In this document: positions 1-9,655 of the stretch, one piece after another
Numbering within the stretch: the stretch's first letter is position 1
Layout: every line of letters begins with the position of its first letter
Origin: Pegoplata infirma
Taxonomy: Eukaryota; Arthropoda; Insecta; Diptera; Anthomyiidae
Direction: 5' to 3'
Length of the DNA stretch: 64,000 nucleotides
Assembly: GCA_963921195.1 (NCBI GenBank)
Contig: OY992540.1
Span: 78,915,337-78,979,336, forward strand
The notes under the pieces: model-generated
Databases searched by the model: none
The model's input: only the letters and a program-made list of their open reading frames with translations
Told to the model about the DNA's origin: nothing
Program-made: the position numbers and the translations under genes

Positions 1-2
1 CT

Positions 3-1457
3 TTCGATCCTATTTCTCTGGACGGTACTGAAATCACCTTCTCAGATGGAGCCAAGTATCTTGGAGTATTTCTAGATAGGAAGCTGAATTTCAGGCGAAA
101 TATTGAGGAACGGGTGAGAAAAGCAACGATTGCTTTGTATTCTTGTAAAAGGGCCATTGGAAAACGATGGGGTTTTGGCCCTCAAGTCGTTCATTGGATC
201 TATACAGCAGTGGTGCGTCCAATTTTGCTGTATGGAATCATTGTCTGGTGGCCTGCTTTAGAAACAAAAGCGAACTGTGTCTTTATCACGAAGGTACAGA
301 GAATGGCGTCAATGTGCATCACTGGTGCTCTTCGTACTACACCTACGGCTGCATTAGAAATCCTCCTTCACCTGATACCCTTGGACATATTGGGTAGGCA
401 GTATGCAGCTGCGTCGGCAATTCGACTTAATAGCACGCTGCAATGGAGGAGCAGCGATTGTGGCCATAGCGCGATCTTGAAAAAGATAACAATACCACCA
501 AATGTGGATTGTGCTCCCTCTTTGAGCCTCTTTGAGCGCCACTTTACCACTATGATACCATCCAGGGAGTCTTGGATGGGGGATACTCCGGGAAGTGGAG
601 CTACCATAAATTTTTACACAGATGGATCGAGGCTGCACGAACAAGTGGGCTTTGGGGTCTATTCGGAAGAGCTTGGATTGAGCCTGGCTCGTAGATTGCC
701 AGATCATTGCAGTGTTTACCAGGCAGAGATGCTGGCAATAAAGGAAGTGGCTGACTGGTTGAGCTGCAATGTCTTGTCTACAACCGCAGTCAACATCTAT
801 ACTGACAGTCAAGCCGCGGTCAAGTCCCTGGATTCAATGTTTCTGAAAACAAGATCTGCCCTTAACTGCCGCACGTCTTTAAATGAGATGGCCAAGCAGT
901 TTAACATACGACTCATATGGGTCCCAGGGCACAGAGACATTCCAGGGAATTGCAAAGCCGATGAGCTTGCAAGGCTAGGAACTACCTTACAGGTTCCAAC
1001 AGAATTGGAATGTGTTGGTATGCCTCTAGAAACTTGCAAGCAAAACCTACGGCTTTGTTCTGCGACGGAGACTAATCAAAGATGGGCAAATGGATGGACG
1101 TGTGAGACAACACGACTGATTTGGCCTTTTCTTAATCAGGGGCGCACAAGTGAGCTGATATCGCTTCCAAGAGGAGAGATTTCGACGGTGGTTTCTATAA
1201 TTACCGGACACTGTCTTATAGGGAAGCACGCAGAGCGGTTAAATGTGCCGTCGAATGACTTTTGCCGAAGTTGCATGGATGAAGAGGAGTTGGAAACTAT
1301 CGAACACTTTATTTGCCATTGCCCGGCACTTTCTGGTCAGCGACTTGCTTCACTGGGATCTAGGGAGCTGTACGATCTTTCTGATTTGTCGGATGTCAAA
1401 ATTCAACATCTAAGGAGTTTCATAAGAAGCTCAAACTGGTTTAACGACAGGGACTAG
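3..1457 (+). CDS. Non-LTR retrotransposon ORF2, C-terminal part (RT end, RNase H, Cys motif)
   Basis: The reading frame is open from base 3, so the protein begins outside the window. The first ~90 residues match the end of a reverse transcriptase (KYLGVFLD, then VVRPILLYGIIVW). An RNase H domain follows, with its acidic residues visible in YTDGS, YQAEM, TDSQAA and KADELARLG. The C-terminus has the CRSC-x(12)-H-x(3)-CHC zinc-like motif found at the end of many I/LOA/Jockey-type ORF2 proteins. RNase H after RT points to the I, LOA or R1 group rather than Jockey proper. The frame is uninterrupted up to a TAG stop, so this copy is not badly decayed. It would act in target-primed reverse transcription. 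The exact clade is inferred. Confidence 0.88.
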   Translation, partial: FDPISLDGTEITFSDGAKYLGVFLDRKLNFRRNIEERVRKATIALYSCKRAIGKRWGFGPQVVHWIYTAVVRPILLYGIIVWWPALETKANCVFITKVQRMASMCITGALRTTPTAALEILLHLIPLDILGRQYAAASAIRLNSTLQWRSSDCGHSAILKKITIPPNVDCAPSLSLFERHFTTMIPSRESWMGDTPGSGATINFYTDGSRLHEQVGFGVYSEELGLSLARRLPDHCSVYQAEMLAIKEVADWLSCNVLSTTAVNIYTDSQAAVKSLDSMFLKTRSALNCRTSLNEMAKQFNIRLIWVPGHRDIPGNCKADELARLGTTLQVPTELECVGMPLETCKQNLRLCSATETNQRWANGWTCETTRLIWPFLNQGRTSELISLPRGEISTVVSIITGHCLIGKHAERLNVPSNDFCRSCMDEEELETIEHFICHCPALSGQRLASLGSRELYDLSDLSDVKIQHLRSFIRSSNWFNDRD

Positions 1458-1540
1458 TAGGGAAACCTATTACGATCCCGTGGTATCACAATGGACCTCA
1501 GAGTCTACGTGTGTTGACGTAAAACGTCAGCAGCCACTTA

Positions 1541-1566
1541 CAACCTAACCTAACCTAACCTAACCT
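1541..1566 (+). repeat. (AACCT)n tail of the non-LTR element
   Basis: Five tandem AACCT units close the element. Read on the other strand this is TTAGG-like, the ancestral insect telomere repeat, which flies have lost. Some non-LTR elements end in short tandem repeats in place of poly(A). Here it looks like the element's own 3' tail, used for priming. Confidence 0.75.
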
Positions 1567-1574
1567 ATCTCCAC

Positions 1575-2130
1575 TCCCTAAGTGGGCTTCCATTCAAAAT
1601 TAATTTTTTATAAACTTTGCTCCAACTGTTATTTGTATGGGAGCCTACATAGGGAGTGGAGATAGGGCGTAGGTATGTGTTAAAAAAAAATGTTGTAGGT
1701 TAAAAATAAATGGGGGTCGGTATCACTAATGACCCCTCTCGGGCGCACCATTGGACCGGTAGAAGCTGATTAAATAAAACAAATTTACAAAAAACAAAAA
1801 AAAATGTATGGGGACCGCCTTAACAGTTAAAGATAGAGGGTAGGTGTGTTCAGAGAAAATGTTTGGACTAAAAAAATATTTTGGATCAGTCATAAATTTG
1901 TTTGCTCTAAGGGCACTATTAGGGCAGTTAGAGCGGTTGGAGCAAATTTTAAAAAATGTCGTCTTGTGTGGGAGCCCCCTTAGAAATTGGAGATAGGGTA
2001 TTAGTTTGTTCCAAAGAAATGTTAAGACGTAAAAATTAATGGGGGTCGGTCTTATAAATGACCCCTCTAAGACGCACCATTGGAGCAGTAGAAATGATTT
2101 TAAGATTGAAAAATTACAATAAATTTTTTT
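1575..2130. repeat. Degenerate tandem units with GGGAGCC / GGGGGTCGGT motifs
   Basis: Three imperfect units of roughly 170 to 250 bp share a 'TATGGGAGCC...GGAGATAGGG' start, a 'AAATGGGGGTCGGT' middle and an 'ACCCCTCT...GCACCATTGGA' end (near 1636, 1806 and 1967). No long reading frame of interest lies in them. They are probably the inside of a non-autonomous repeat. Family not recognised. Confidence 0.45.
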
Positions 2131-3016
2131 CAAAAAATTTTAAAAAATAGTAATTATCGTTATCCACGATCCTCCTGGGCAAAAAATTTGTAAAATCGAT
2201 AGAAGTTTTACACAAAAAAATTTCAAAAAAATCAAAGAGTACATTTTCAAAAATGAGATTTAAATTTTAAAACTTAAAAATCGCAACTAAGAATTTTTTG
2301 GGTTTTTTTTTTAAAGTACGTAAAAAAACAAAAATTTTGAAGAAAAAAAAAATTTATTTGGACCATTATTGAAGAAGTTATGAGTAAAAGAATTTTTAGT
2401 AAAGGAACAAACTACCAATTTTTAAAAATTCAATATCTTTTGAACGGGTGATCAAAAAAATCTGAAAATTTACCACGAAGGAGTTTTCGAAGGGTACTAA
2501 AAACTGTAAACAAATTGGGAAAATCTAAAAAAAAAAATTTCAAAGTGTCCGATTTGACATGGAATGCCCCATATATTATTGATCAGTGATCCATTTTAAG
2601 ACATTCTAGCGATGTCCGTCTGTCTGTCCGTCCGTCTGTGGAAGACACGATACAGTCCAAAGTAAAAGAGCTAGACTCCTGAAGAACTAAACAACCCTTT
2701 TTTATGTCAAAAGAAGTTCAAAGTCTATGACGTCACATAAAATTATATAAAGTTTAAAATGTTTTCCAATACAATTTTACCATTATCATACCATTTTATC
2801 CCAAAAATTGTGTGTTTTAGAATTTAAGAATTTCTTTTATAACCAAAATGTCTCAGAATCTCTTTAATTTAAAATATGTCATCATCTAAGATGCTTACTG
2901 TAGAAAAAATATTGTAAAATCTAAAAAAATTATCTCTGGGGAATTTTATTTTCAAAAATTTTAAAATTATTCTATTTGTAAATGTTTTAAAACTTATTAT
3001 ATTAAATTACTTACAG
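2131..3016. other. AT-rich non-coding DNA, probable intron of the ABC gene
   Basis: Homopolymer-rich sequence with no supported gene. Bases 2571 to about 2710 are a fragment of the dispersed repeat seen elsewhere here (ATCAGTGATC, CATTCTAGCGATGTCCGTC, GCTAGACTCCTGAA). The last bases, TTACTTACAG (3007-3016), form a splice acceptor. No upstream ABC exon was found. Confidence 0.5.
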
Positions 3017-3286
3017 AATCCCACCATACTCATATTGGATGAGGCTACCAGTGCCTTGGATTCGGTCTCTGAAGAATTAGTACAAAATGCTCTCGAACAA
3101 TTAGCAAAAGGACGAACATGTCTAACAATAGCCCATCGTTTATCTACCATACGTAATGCAAATTCCATTGCGGTCCTCGACAATGGTCAAGTAGTAGAGC
3201 AGGGAAGTTATGAAGAACTCATCGCTCACGATACCAGCACTTTTAAAGAATTAGTTAAAAAACAAGCTTTTCTAATGAATACGTAA
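3017..3286 (+). CDS. ABCB10-like mitochondrial ABC transporter, last exon
   Basis: After the acceptor ending at 3016 the frame reads [15 protein letters not shown], the Walker B and D-loop of an ABC nucleotide-binding domain. The switch-loop histidine follows in [10 protein letters not shown], then the helical end of the domain, a short [10 protein letters not shown] tail and a TAA stop. ABC half-transporters of the B8/B10 type end this way, and the terminal KxLxxKQxF pattern is closer to ABCB10 (mitochondrial inner membrane, haem or stress-related export). About 89 residues are present. Walker A, the signature motif and the membrane domain must lie in exons upstream, not found in this window. 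This is the only confidently host-encoded gene part here and looks intact. The B10 assignment is by family resemblance. Confidence 0.85.
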   Translation, partial: NPTILILDEATSALDSVSEELVQNALEQLAKGRTCLTIAHRLSTIRNANSIAVLDNGQVVEQGSYEELIAHDTSTFKELVKKQAFLMNT

Positions 3287-3432
3287 AAAGATTAAAACAC
3301 AATTAATTTTTACTCTTAAAGCTTAATAGCAATTGTTATAGTTTATTTATAAAATTCATAAAAATGGTATACAAAAAATGTTATGGTTTATAAGATTTTA
3401 ATGGTTGAAAAAAAAATAATGGATTTTTTGTT

Positions 3433-3438
3433 AATAAA
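3433..3438 (+). terminator. AATAAA poly(A) signal of the ABC gene
   Basis: AATAAA lies about 150 bp past the stop codon and is followed within 20 bases by T- and A-runs. An ordinary fly 3' UTR of this length would end here. Confidence 0.5.
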
Positions 3439-3589
3439 AATATTTATTTTTACAAAAAAAAAAAAAAAATAAGAGTTTTGTAATATTATTAAGAACAATT
3501 CAAAGATATTAGATTTTTAAAAATATTTTATTTTAACAATTTGTAATGAAAAAACTTAAAAACTAAAATTAACTTAATATAAATAAAAT

Positions 3590-3869
3590 TTCTTCGAGCT
3601 CGAGGCCAGCTTTTTCTTGTAAATAAATATTCTTTTATTCCATTCCAATATTTCGATCCTCTTTGAGAATCATCATCAGGGTATTTCTACATTTAAATTA
3701 GGTGTAAAAATAATAAAACATGTGAGTATAATCATCATTATTATAAATATTGTTCTTACACCTAATTTAAATGTAAAAATCCCCTGATGATGATTTTCAA
3801 ATCGAAATATTGGAATGAAATAAAAGAATTTTTATTTTCAAGAAAAACACTGTCCTCGAGCTCGAAGAA
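3590..3869. mobile_element. Foldback MITE, 280 bp
   Basis: The ends are a perfect 16-bp inverted pair (TTCTTCGAGCTCGAGG at 3590-3605 and its complement at 3854-3869). The inversion continues, with gaps, through CATCATCAGGG, CACCTAATTTAAATGTA and the AATATTGGAATG block, so nearly the whole element folds on itself. No reading frame. A target duplication is not clear. Confidence 0.75.
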
Positions 3870-3899
3870 TGTTTATTTATTTAAAAATGGAAAGGTCGA

Positions 3900-4770
3900 A
3901 TAATAGCAACTTTAATTAACTTAATATACTAATGGAATTCACGTCAGAAATTTTAGTCTTGCAAAATCGCGCAATGTCAAAATTGCAACTTTTTTTGCTT
4001 GTTTCTTTGTGAATAAAAGCAATTGTATTTATATTTAAATAAATTGCAAATCTTTTCTTGCAACTACGCATCATACAAAAGGTAATAGAAAAATAAAAAT
4101 TTTATTAATTTTTTTTTTTTTTAAAGTTGCAATATTGCACTGTTGCAAGGGTCAAAAAATTCTGAAGTGAATACCCTGACTATGAAGATGTATGTTTTTT
4201 TGTATCTTGACTTTCAAAAACGGTTAGGCCGGAAAAGTTCATCGAATTTAAATTTAGCAATCGGTTTTGAAAACCATAGTGACATTGTAATCCATCGACC
4301 GATTTGTAGATCTGGCATCATCAAAGATAATTGGAAAATTCTGGCAATGCCAAACTAAAGTTCAAACGCAAAGCAAAGAGAGACAAAAAACAATCTGCAT
4401 TCTCACTGTAAAACTGGTATCTTCCATCTCGCTCACATTTCAATTTGTGATAAAATTTCGTAAACAATACCATATGGTTTTTGTTTACTACTTTTTCAAA
4501 CGCCATTTGTTGGACTACTCTATGACTCTGTTGAAAACTCTTCTCAGACCAGTAAAAACATTTTTTCTGATAAAAATAAAGCCCAAGTCTTAATAACTTT
4601 GATCAGAATAAAAATATGTGTGACGAGGCAGTTAAAGCAGAGATTTTAAAAAATTAATTCACTTTTAGTGAATTAATTTTTTAAAATATTTAAATATTTG
4701 AAATTCCCTTTAACAATTCAATATACTCAGAAAATAATTGCAGTTACAACATGACAGTTGTTTGTGTTTT
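3900..4770. other. Non-coding stretch with a perfect hairpin
   Basis: No supported gene. The short frames near 4143 and 4321 have no family features. The only structure seen is a perfect inverted repeat at 4643-4687. Confidence 0.4.
4643..4687. repeat. Perfect 21-bp palindrome with 3-bp loop
   Basis: Two 21-bp arms (ATTTTAAAAAATTAATTCAC plus T, and the exact complement) are separated by TTT. It would form a strong cruciform or RNA hairpin. It is AT-rich and not flanked by an obvious duplication. Confidence 0.7.
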
Positions 4771-5300
4771 TATACCCTCCAACTCAGTGACGGTCCGTGA
4801 AGTTGTCACTGGGTGTTCTCTAATTTATAAAAACAGAAAATTTAAGTATATAATTCGTGTTTTTCTGGACCTAACGCATTCCCGAGATAGGTAAAGATGG
4901 GATGTTACTAGTTTTGTATATTTTTAAATGAGATGCAGCCCAAATTCTATTTTATTGTCATTTTGTTGCCTCACCACATCGACAATTAACAAAAAACATT
5001 ATTTCGCAAATAAATGCAGTACAAAAATTAATTTTGGATGCATGTCAATTAAAAAAATTAAAACTGAGGCTTTATGTATCACGGGAACGTGTTACGTCCA
5101 GAAAAACGTATTTTATATACATAATTTTTATATTTTAAATAAGTAGAGAACACCTAGTGACAACTTCACGGACCGTCACTGCTCCAACTACAGTATGGGG
5201 GTATACTCACTTTGTCATTCCGTTTGTAACGCATCGAAATATCGGTCGGGCACAAAAATAATTTTGTATTTTTGTTAAGCAAATGAAACAGTTTGATTTC
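4771..5300. repeat. Dispersed TATACCCTCCA repeat, interrupted copy
   Basis: TATACCCTCCAACT at 4771-4784 continues at 5190 as ACAGTATGGGGGTATACTC, ACTTTGTCATTCCG and CATCGAAATATCGGTC. The same order is seen uninterrupted at 31102 and 31676. The gap is exactly the MITE at 4785-5181 plus its duplicated target. Confidence 0.7.
4785..5181. mobile_element. hAT-type MITE, 397 bp
   Basis: Terminal inverted repeats of 36 bp with one mismatch begin CAGTGACGGTCCGTGAAG. An exact 8-bp target duplication, CTCCAACT, flanks it (4777-4784 and 5182-5189). TIRs beginning CAG with 8-bp duplications are the mark of hAT elements. No transposase is encoded. It is inserted in a TATACCCTCCA repeat. Confidence 0.88.
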
Positions 5301-5350
5301 AGAAAAAGTTCAAGGTCCTGCACTTGGACTTAGGAAATTTCCTGAGTTCT

Positions 5351-5592
5351 GATTCTCGTAGTGAGTAGTGATAGAAATTCTACTCGAACGTGCGATTTTT
5401 AAATTTTTTCTGATGCCTAAAACTATGCTTTAAGAAATACTAGTTTTTTTTATATTTTTCTCTTACTACATTGGAACATAAAAAATATATAAAAATCGTA
5501 TGTCTATTTATCAAAGCATGATTTTAAGGATATAGAAAAATTGACAAATCGCACGTTCGAATAGAATTTTGATCGCTACCGAGTCCGAGAAT
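5351..5592. mobile_element. Foldback MITE, about 242 bp
   Basis: GATTCTCG...CTACTCGAACGTGCGATTT on the left is matched on the right by AAATCGCACGTTCGAATAG...CGAGAATT in inverted order, with a few mismatches. No coding capacity. Family and target duplication not determined. Confidence 0.6.
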
Positions 5593-6195
5593 TAACCTAC
5601 TGCATTTATGCAGGGGGTTAATGAACTTTTCCTAATAAATTTTTAAATTTTTGTTTTTTTATTTCAATTTTAAATGAAAACGTGAACAACCAAATACCAA
5701 ACTCGATTTCAGGTGAATTGAAAAGTTTTGAAAGACAGAAAAGAGGCCATAATTGTGCTTTTAAACACAACTAGGAATTTTTGAAGTATAAATTTTAGTT
5801 TTTCTTTTTTACATTGATATTTTTATTAAAAATGAGTTGTAAATAAATAGAATGAATAAATAAAATAATTGATCATGTGATCAAAACTATTATTATATTA
5901 CATTGATATTTAATGAAAAAAGTTAAAAAAAAACCAAAAAATTTTCAAAAAAGGTAAAAATCGCGCATAAATCTACATACATGCAAAATTTTCCCGCAAA
6001 AAATTTTAAAAAAATTATTTCATCAAAGCGCTGACACTATATAAAGACAAATGTCTACCTTCTGGTGTTTAGTTGAACACGATATTCTTTTAAAATGGCA
6101 ATCATTTTATTTTTTAAGTTATGTCGTTTTTTTTTTCTGAAACAAAATGTTGCTCCCTTAAACAGTATCATTTGTAAAATGTAGCCACAACCCTT
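5593..6195. other. AT-rich non-coding spacer
   Basis: Short A- and T-runs and no supported gene, site or repeat. It ends at the TTAA that opens the piggyBac element. Confidence 0.4.
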
Positions 6196-6399
6196 TTAAC
6201 CCTCCGGCGGGTGAGAAGGTCCCTGGGGACCTTTTTAATTTTTAAACTGAAATTACTCCTTGATGGTACATGGGAAGTATACCCGCCCCCACATGTTTTC
6301 CAAGGAAATTTTATCTAGAATCGTTAAAAAAAAATCAAAGCGATCCGACCAATAGTTTAGTTTCTATTGAGATTTAAATGTGTTTAGTACGGGAACGTG

Positions 6400-7189
6400 T
6401 AGTGTTTATAAACCGGTTAACCAAAAAATTGGGTTTTTCCCAAAATTTCGGTTGTTTTTGCAAACCGGTTAACCGGAATTGAAAATTTCCGGTGCACCGA
6501 AAACCGGTTTTTTTCTATCGGCTAACCGGTTTCTTTAAATACATGCAAAACGGATTATTTTTGCAATTATTAAGGATTTTTACTTATTTTTTATGACATT
6601 TTCAAAATTTCGTTAAAAAAACCTTGAAAATCCGTGAGATAGAAAGACTAAAATATTTTTTATCTACAAGAAACAATTTTCCAAATAGGTATTTTATTCC
6701 GAATCTGGTAAATATTAAAAATTTACATTGTTGTAAGCAAGTTTTGGGCACTTTCATTGAAAACTTTATAAGTGACTGTTAACCAGATAGTAAAATTCCT
6801 GTTAATGGAGAGAATGCCAATAAAAGAACATCGAAATAAAATACGGTACTGCAATTTACAACGAAGTGATGTATTTTTTAAATAAAACCAATAAAAGTTA
6901 AATTAAAGCCCCGGAAAATATGGGAAAATAAAAGCACCGTATTTAAATACCGCTATTTTGAAAAGGTATCAGTTGCCAACTTTGCTGAAAGAAACAAATA
7001 TGTTAACTTAAGTTATATATTCGCTTTTGTATTTAATAAAATTTAGCTATTTTAAAGTACTTTTTGGGTTTGTCAGTTAAAGAAAAAAAAAACCGGTTAA
7101 CCGGTTTTTTCATTCCGGTTTAACCGAGAAAACCGGTAAACCGAAAATAAGCTTCGGTTTTCCAAAATGTCGGTTTTTTATAAACACTA
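6400..7189. mobile_element. hAT-type MITE with AACCGG-rich ends, 790 bp
   Basis: The ends are TAGTGTTTATAAA and its complement, flanked by an exact 8-bp duplication GGAACGTG (6392-6399, 7190-7197). Both subterminal regions carry many AACCGGTTAACCGG-like motifs, candidate transposase-binding sites. No transposase. It split the 5' UTR of the piggyBac element. Confidence 0.88.
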
Positions 7190-7487
7190 GGAACGTGTGA
7201 AAAGGTCCGCTGGGACCTTGTACTGACATTTAAGGAAATCGTTAATAAATGTACTGTATTTTGGCTTGTTTTATTGTTTGAACACATCACAAACGTGTTC
7301 CTTGAATTTTAGTTACTTTTTGGATTATTTTATTGTGCCTTTCCTTGAAAGGTACATCATAATACGCGAATCAAATCGGAAAGGCAGGGAAGTGAACGCT
7401 GCATGGAATTTGGCAAATCCAACTAACACAAAGGAATGGAAACCAATCACTTTGAAAGAGTTCAATGCTTTTTTGGCTATTATTTTG

Positions 7488-7970
7488 TAGTGTCCGACCG
7501 AATATTCGGCTTCGGCCAAAAAGCACTATTCGGCCACTATTCGGCTTCGGCCACAATTTTGGCCGAATAGGCCGAATACCGAATAATTGTAAAATATTTG
7601 TGCTCACGTGTTGAAAAACACACTAAACTAACTTTGAATCACATTAGTAAGCCACAAAAACATTTTACTAAGTGTTTTTGCAACTGAAAACATTTTTTAC
7701 ATCCAAAAAAAATTTTCGGTCGAAAAAAAATTTACACTCTAAAATATATTTTTTTACAAAAATGTCAAAAAAAAATGTTGCTTAACATAAATCATTCTAG
7801 ACAACATTCTAATGCATTTGAGTATCCCGTCGAGTCGAGTTTAATTTTTTTCTTGTTTTTACTACATAAATATTTTTTTTTTTTAATATTCGGCTTCGGT
7901 TTGGCCGAATAGTAAAAATTTTGCCGGATATTCGGCTTCGGCCAAAAAAGGTGTATTCGGTCGGACACTA
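7488..7970. mobile_element. hAT-type MITE with TTCGGCC subterminal repeats, 483 bp
   Basis: TAGTGTCCGACCGAATA and its complement form the ends. The 8-bp target TTATTTTG is duplicated at 7480-7487 and 7971-7978. Subterminal TATTCGGCTTCGGCC motifs recur on both sides in opposite orientation. Removing the element and one target copy brings the piggyBac reading frame back into register, which confirms the boundaries. Confidence 0.9.
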
Positions 7971-8049
7971 TTATTTTGTATGCTGGACTCACTAAATCGA
8001 ATAGTGAACCTCTTGAAGAGTTATGGGGCCCAACGCGCTGTCCAATATA

Positions 8050-8767
8050 TCCCAGGAAAATTTTTAAGAACCGATTCTGACAACACTTGTTCTAGACCAG
8101 GTCCTTCGGTAACCATACACTATTACACTTCAATTATTCAGAACAAGTTAAGTGAAAATTATTGTGAAGCTTGTTCTCTGCAATCAAAGTTTTATAACAT
8201 TTTGGTTCTCAGGAATTAAAAAAAATTATGTGTCAAAAAAATTAAAAAATAAATATCAATTTATTTTTGTTTATCAAGAAAAACACGAAATTCTATTAAA
8301 ATAGCAGGATGTAATCGTGAAAATTGTTGAGATAAAGGTGAGTAAATTAAATTTTCATTGTCTGGGTCGGGTCAAATACTAATAATATTACGTTTTTTGT
8401 TTTTGTTTGCAGAAAATCCATGTTCTGGTATGTCATTATTGTAAGGCCCAAAATGCAACTTTGGATGCGAAAAAGGATTAATGTGTGCCAAAAAATGTAA
8501 ATATTCCATGTTATATACGATTGTTTTTATCTTTGTTTAATAAATTAATGCATTTTAAAATATTTCTTTAATTCTCATTTCTGTTCCAAATTTCACTTCT
8601 AGAACCGATTCCGAGGAACAAAATTCTAATTTTGCTTACAAACACCTGTTGCTTTTGGGACAATCCCTTTGTAAAAAGAACCGGTGTTGCACAAGAATTA
8701 GAACAGGTTCTAGGGAAGTATAAGTTGTTCCACAATCGGTTCTTTGCAACCGAAAATTTTGCTGGGA
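8050..8767. mobile_element. TA-flanked TIR element, 718 bp
   Basis: TCCCAGGAAAATTTT at the left is matched by AAAATTTTGCTGGGA at the right, followed inward on both sides by AGAACCGATT and a GAAC-rich block. TA dinucleotides flank it (8048-8049, 8768-8769), suggesting a Tc1/mariner-like mode of insertion. It lies between two piggyBac coding pieces. Inside is a candidate 75-nt intron (8338-8412). Confidence 0.68.
8338..8412 (+). other. Intron-like segment inside the TIR element
   Basis: AAAG|GTGAGT at 8338 and a pyrimidine-rich TTTTGTTTGCAG ending at 8412 are good fly splice sites 75 nt apart, a typical fly intron size. The following frame reads VCHYCKAQNATLDAKKD then stop, with a CxxC pair. 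This could be a remnant of a captured or ancestral gene end. Chance is not excluded. Confidence 0.35.
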
Positions 8768-9220
8768 TAAAGCTGCATTATCATTAGATCGTATGAAGTG
8801 CATAAAACAATGCCTTAGATTCGACAATGGAAATACGCGACAGCAGCGACTAATCAACAGTAAAACTTCGGCTATTGATGATATTTGGCAAATGTTGCAG
8901 TCTAACTTGGCAGCAGCTTATACTCCGCATGATGCAGTGACCGTTGATGAGCAGTTATTCCCATACAGAGGCCGCACCCGCTTCACACAACACAGAAAAA
9001 AATATCGTGAAATCAAAAGTAACTAAACAAATTGTTAGCAACTAATTTCTAGTTCAACATCGTTTTTAATTGTATCAACAATGTATATTGTTAATATGAC
9101 AAAAATCCACTTTAATTTCCAATTAAATGCATCAATTAAAATCATTGTTAAAAAACGCACAAAATGCTTATTGATAACACAGACACTTTATAAACTCATT
9201 TAATGAAGCACACAAATATG

Positions 9221-9292
9221 TGACGATAGCACGGTGGTAGTGTGCTAGACTCGAATCATGAACATTGCGGGTTCGCTGCCAGGTGGCGGAAA
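9221..9292 (+). ncRNA. tRNA-like unit 1 (pol III box A/B)
   Basis: Box A-like TAGCACGGTGGTAG starts at 9227 and box B-like GGTTCGCTGCC at 9270, 43 bp later, as in a tRNA gene. The D-stem GCAC/GTGC pairs. Box B is mutated relative to units 2 and 3. A T-run (9295-9302) follows. It is probably a SINE-type head, not a working tRNA. Confidence 0.55.
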
Positions 9293-9390
9293 CATTTTTT
9301 TATTTTTATTTATTTTTATTTGGAGATTATTTTGTTTTTGCTATTCAGCAGACACCTTTTATACGCATTAAGTCAACTACAAATATATAT

Positions 9391-9462
9391 GAGGAATAGC
9401 ACGGTGGTAATGTGCTAGACTTGTACCATGTTCGTTGCCGGTTCGATTCCAGCTGCCGCCAG
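9391..9462 (+). ncRNA. tRNA-like unit 2 (pol III box A/B)
   Basis: Box A-like TAGCACGGTGGTAATG at 9397 and a consensus box B GGTTCGATTCC at 9440-9450 are again 43 bp apart. D-stem GCAC/GTGC is paired with a GG-containing loop. The anticodon stem does not pair. T8 starts at 9464. Preceded by AGTCAACTACAA, shared with unit 3. Confidence 0.62.
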
Positions 9463-9584
9463 ATTTTTTTTATTTTTTTTTTTGTTCTATTTTTAGATTT
9501 TTTATTTTATTTTTAAATTAAATGACATTAACAAGAGTTTATTTCCTTTAATATACGCGTATAGTCAACTACAAGTATATATAA

Positions 9585-9655
9585 GGAATAGCACGGTGGT
9601 AGTGTTCTAGACTCGTATCATGTTAGCTGCGGGTTCGATTCCCGCTGCCGGCTAA
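9585..9655 (+). ncRNA. tRNA-like unit 3 (pol III box A/B)
   Basis: Box A-like TAGCACGGTGGTAGTG at 9589 and consensus box B at 9632-9642 with a perfect GCGGG/CCCGC T-stem. Anticodon stem not paired. A T-run starting near 9659 would terminate pol III. Units repeat every 170 to 192 bp. Confidence 0.62.

Larger units (their letters stand above)
1..1566 (+). mobile_element. Non-LTR retrotransposon, 3' portion
   Basis: This is the ORF2 end, a short 3' UTR of about 80 bp, then a pentamer tract that replaces the usual poly(A). The 5' part lies outside the window. It sits on the + strand upstream of the ABC exon and could lie in the preceding intron of that gene, since an acceptor site opens the exon at 3017. 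No target-site duplication can be checked without the 5' end. Confidence 0.8.

Noticed and set aside
354..1229. Minus-strand frames over the first non-LTR ORF
   Set aside because: They are antisense to the well-supported RT/RNase H frame.
1541..1566. Interstitial telomere sequence
   Set aside because: It is short, lies exactly at the end of a retrotransposon on the coding strand, and flies do not use TTAGG telomeres.
9221..9655. Functional tRNA genes
   Set aside because: Box A, box B and T-stem are good, but acceptor and anticodon stems do not pair in any unit, so they are tRNA-derived, not tRNAs.
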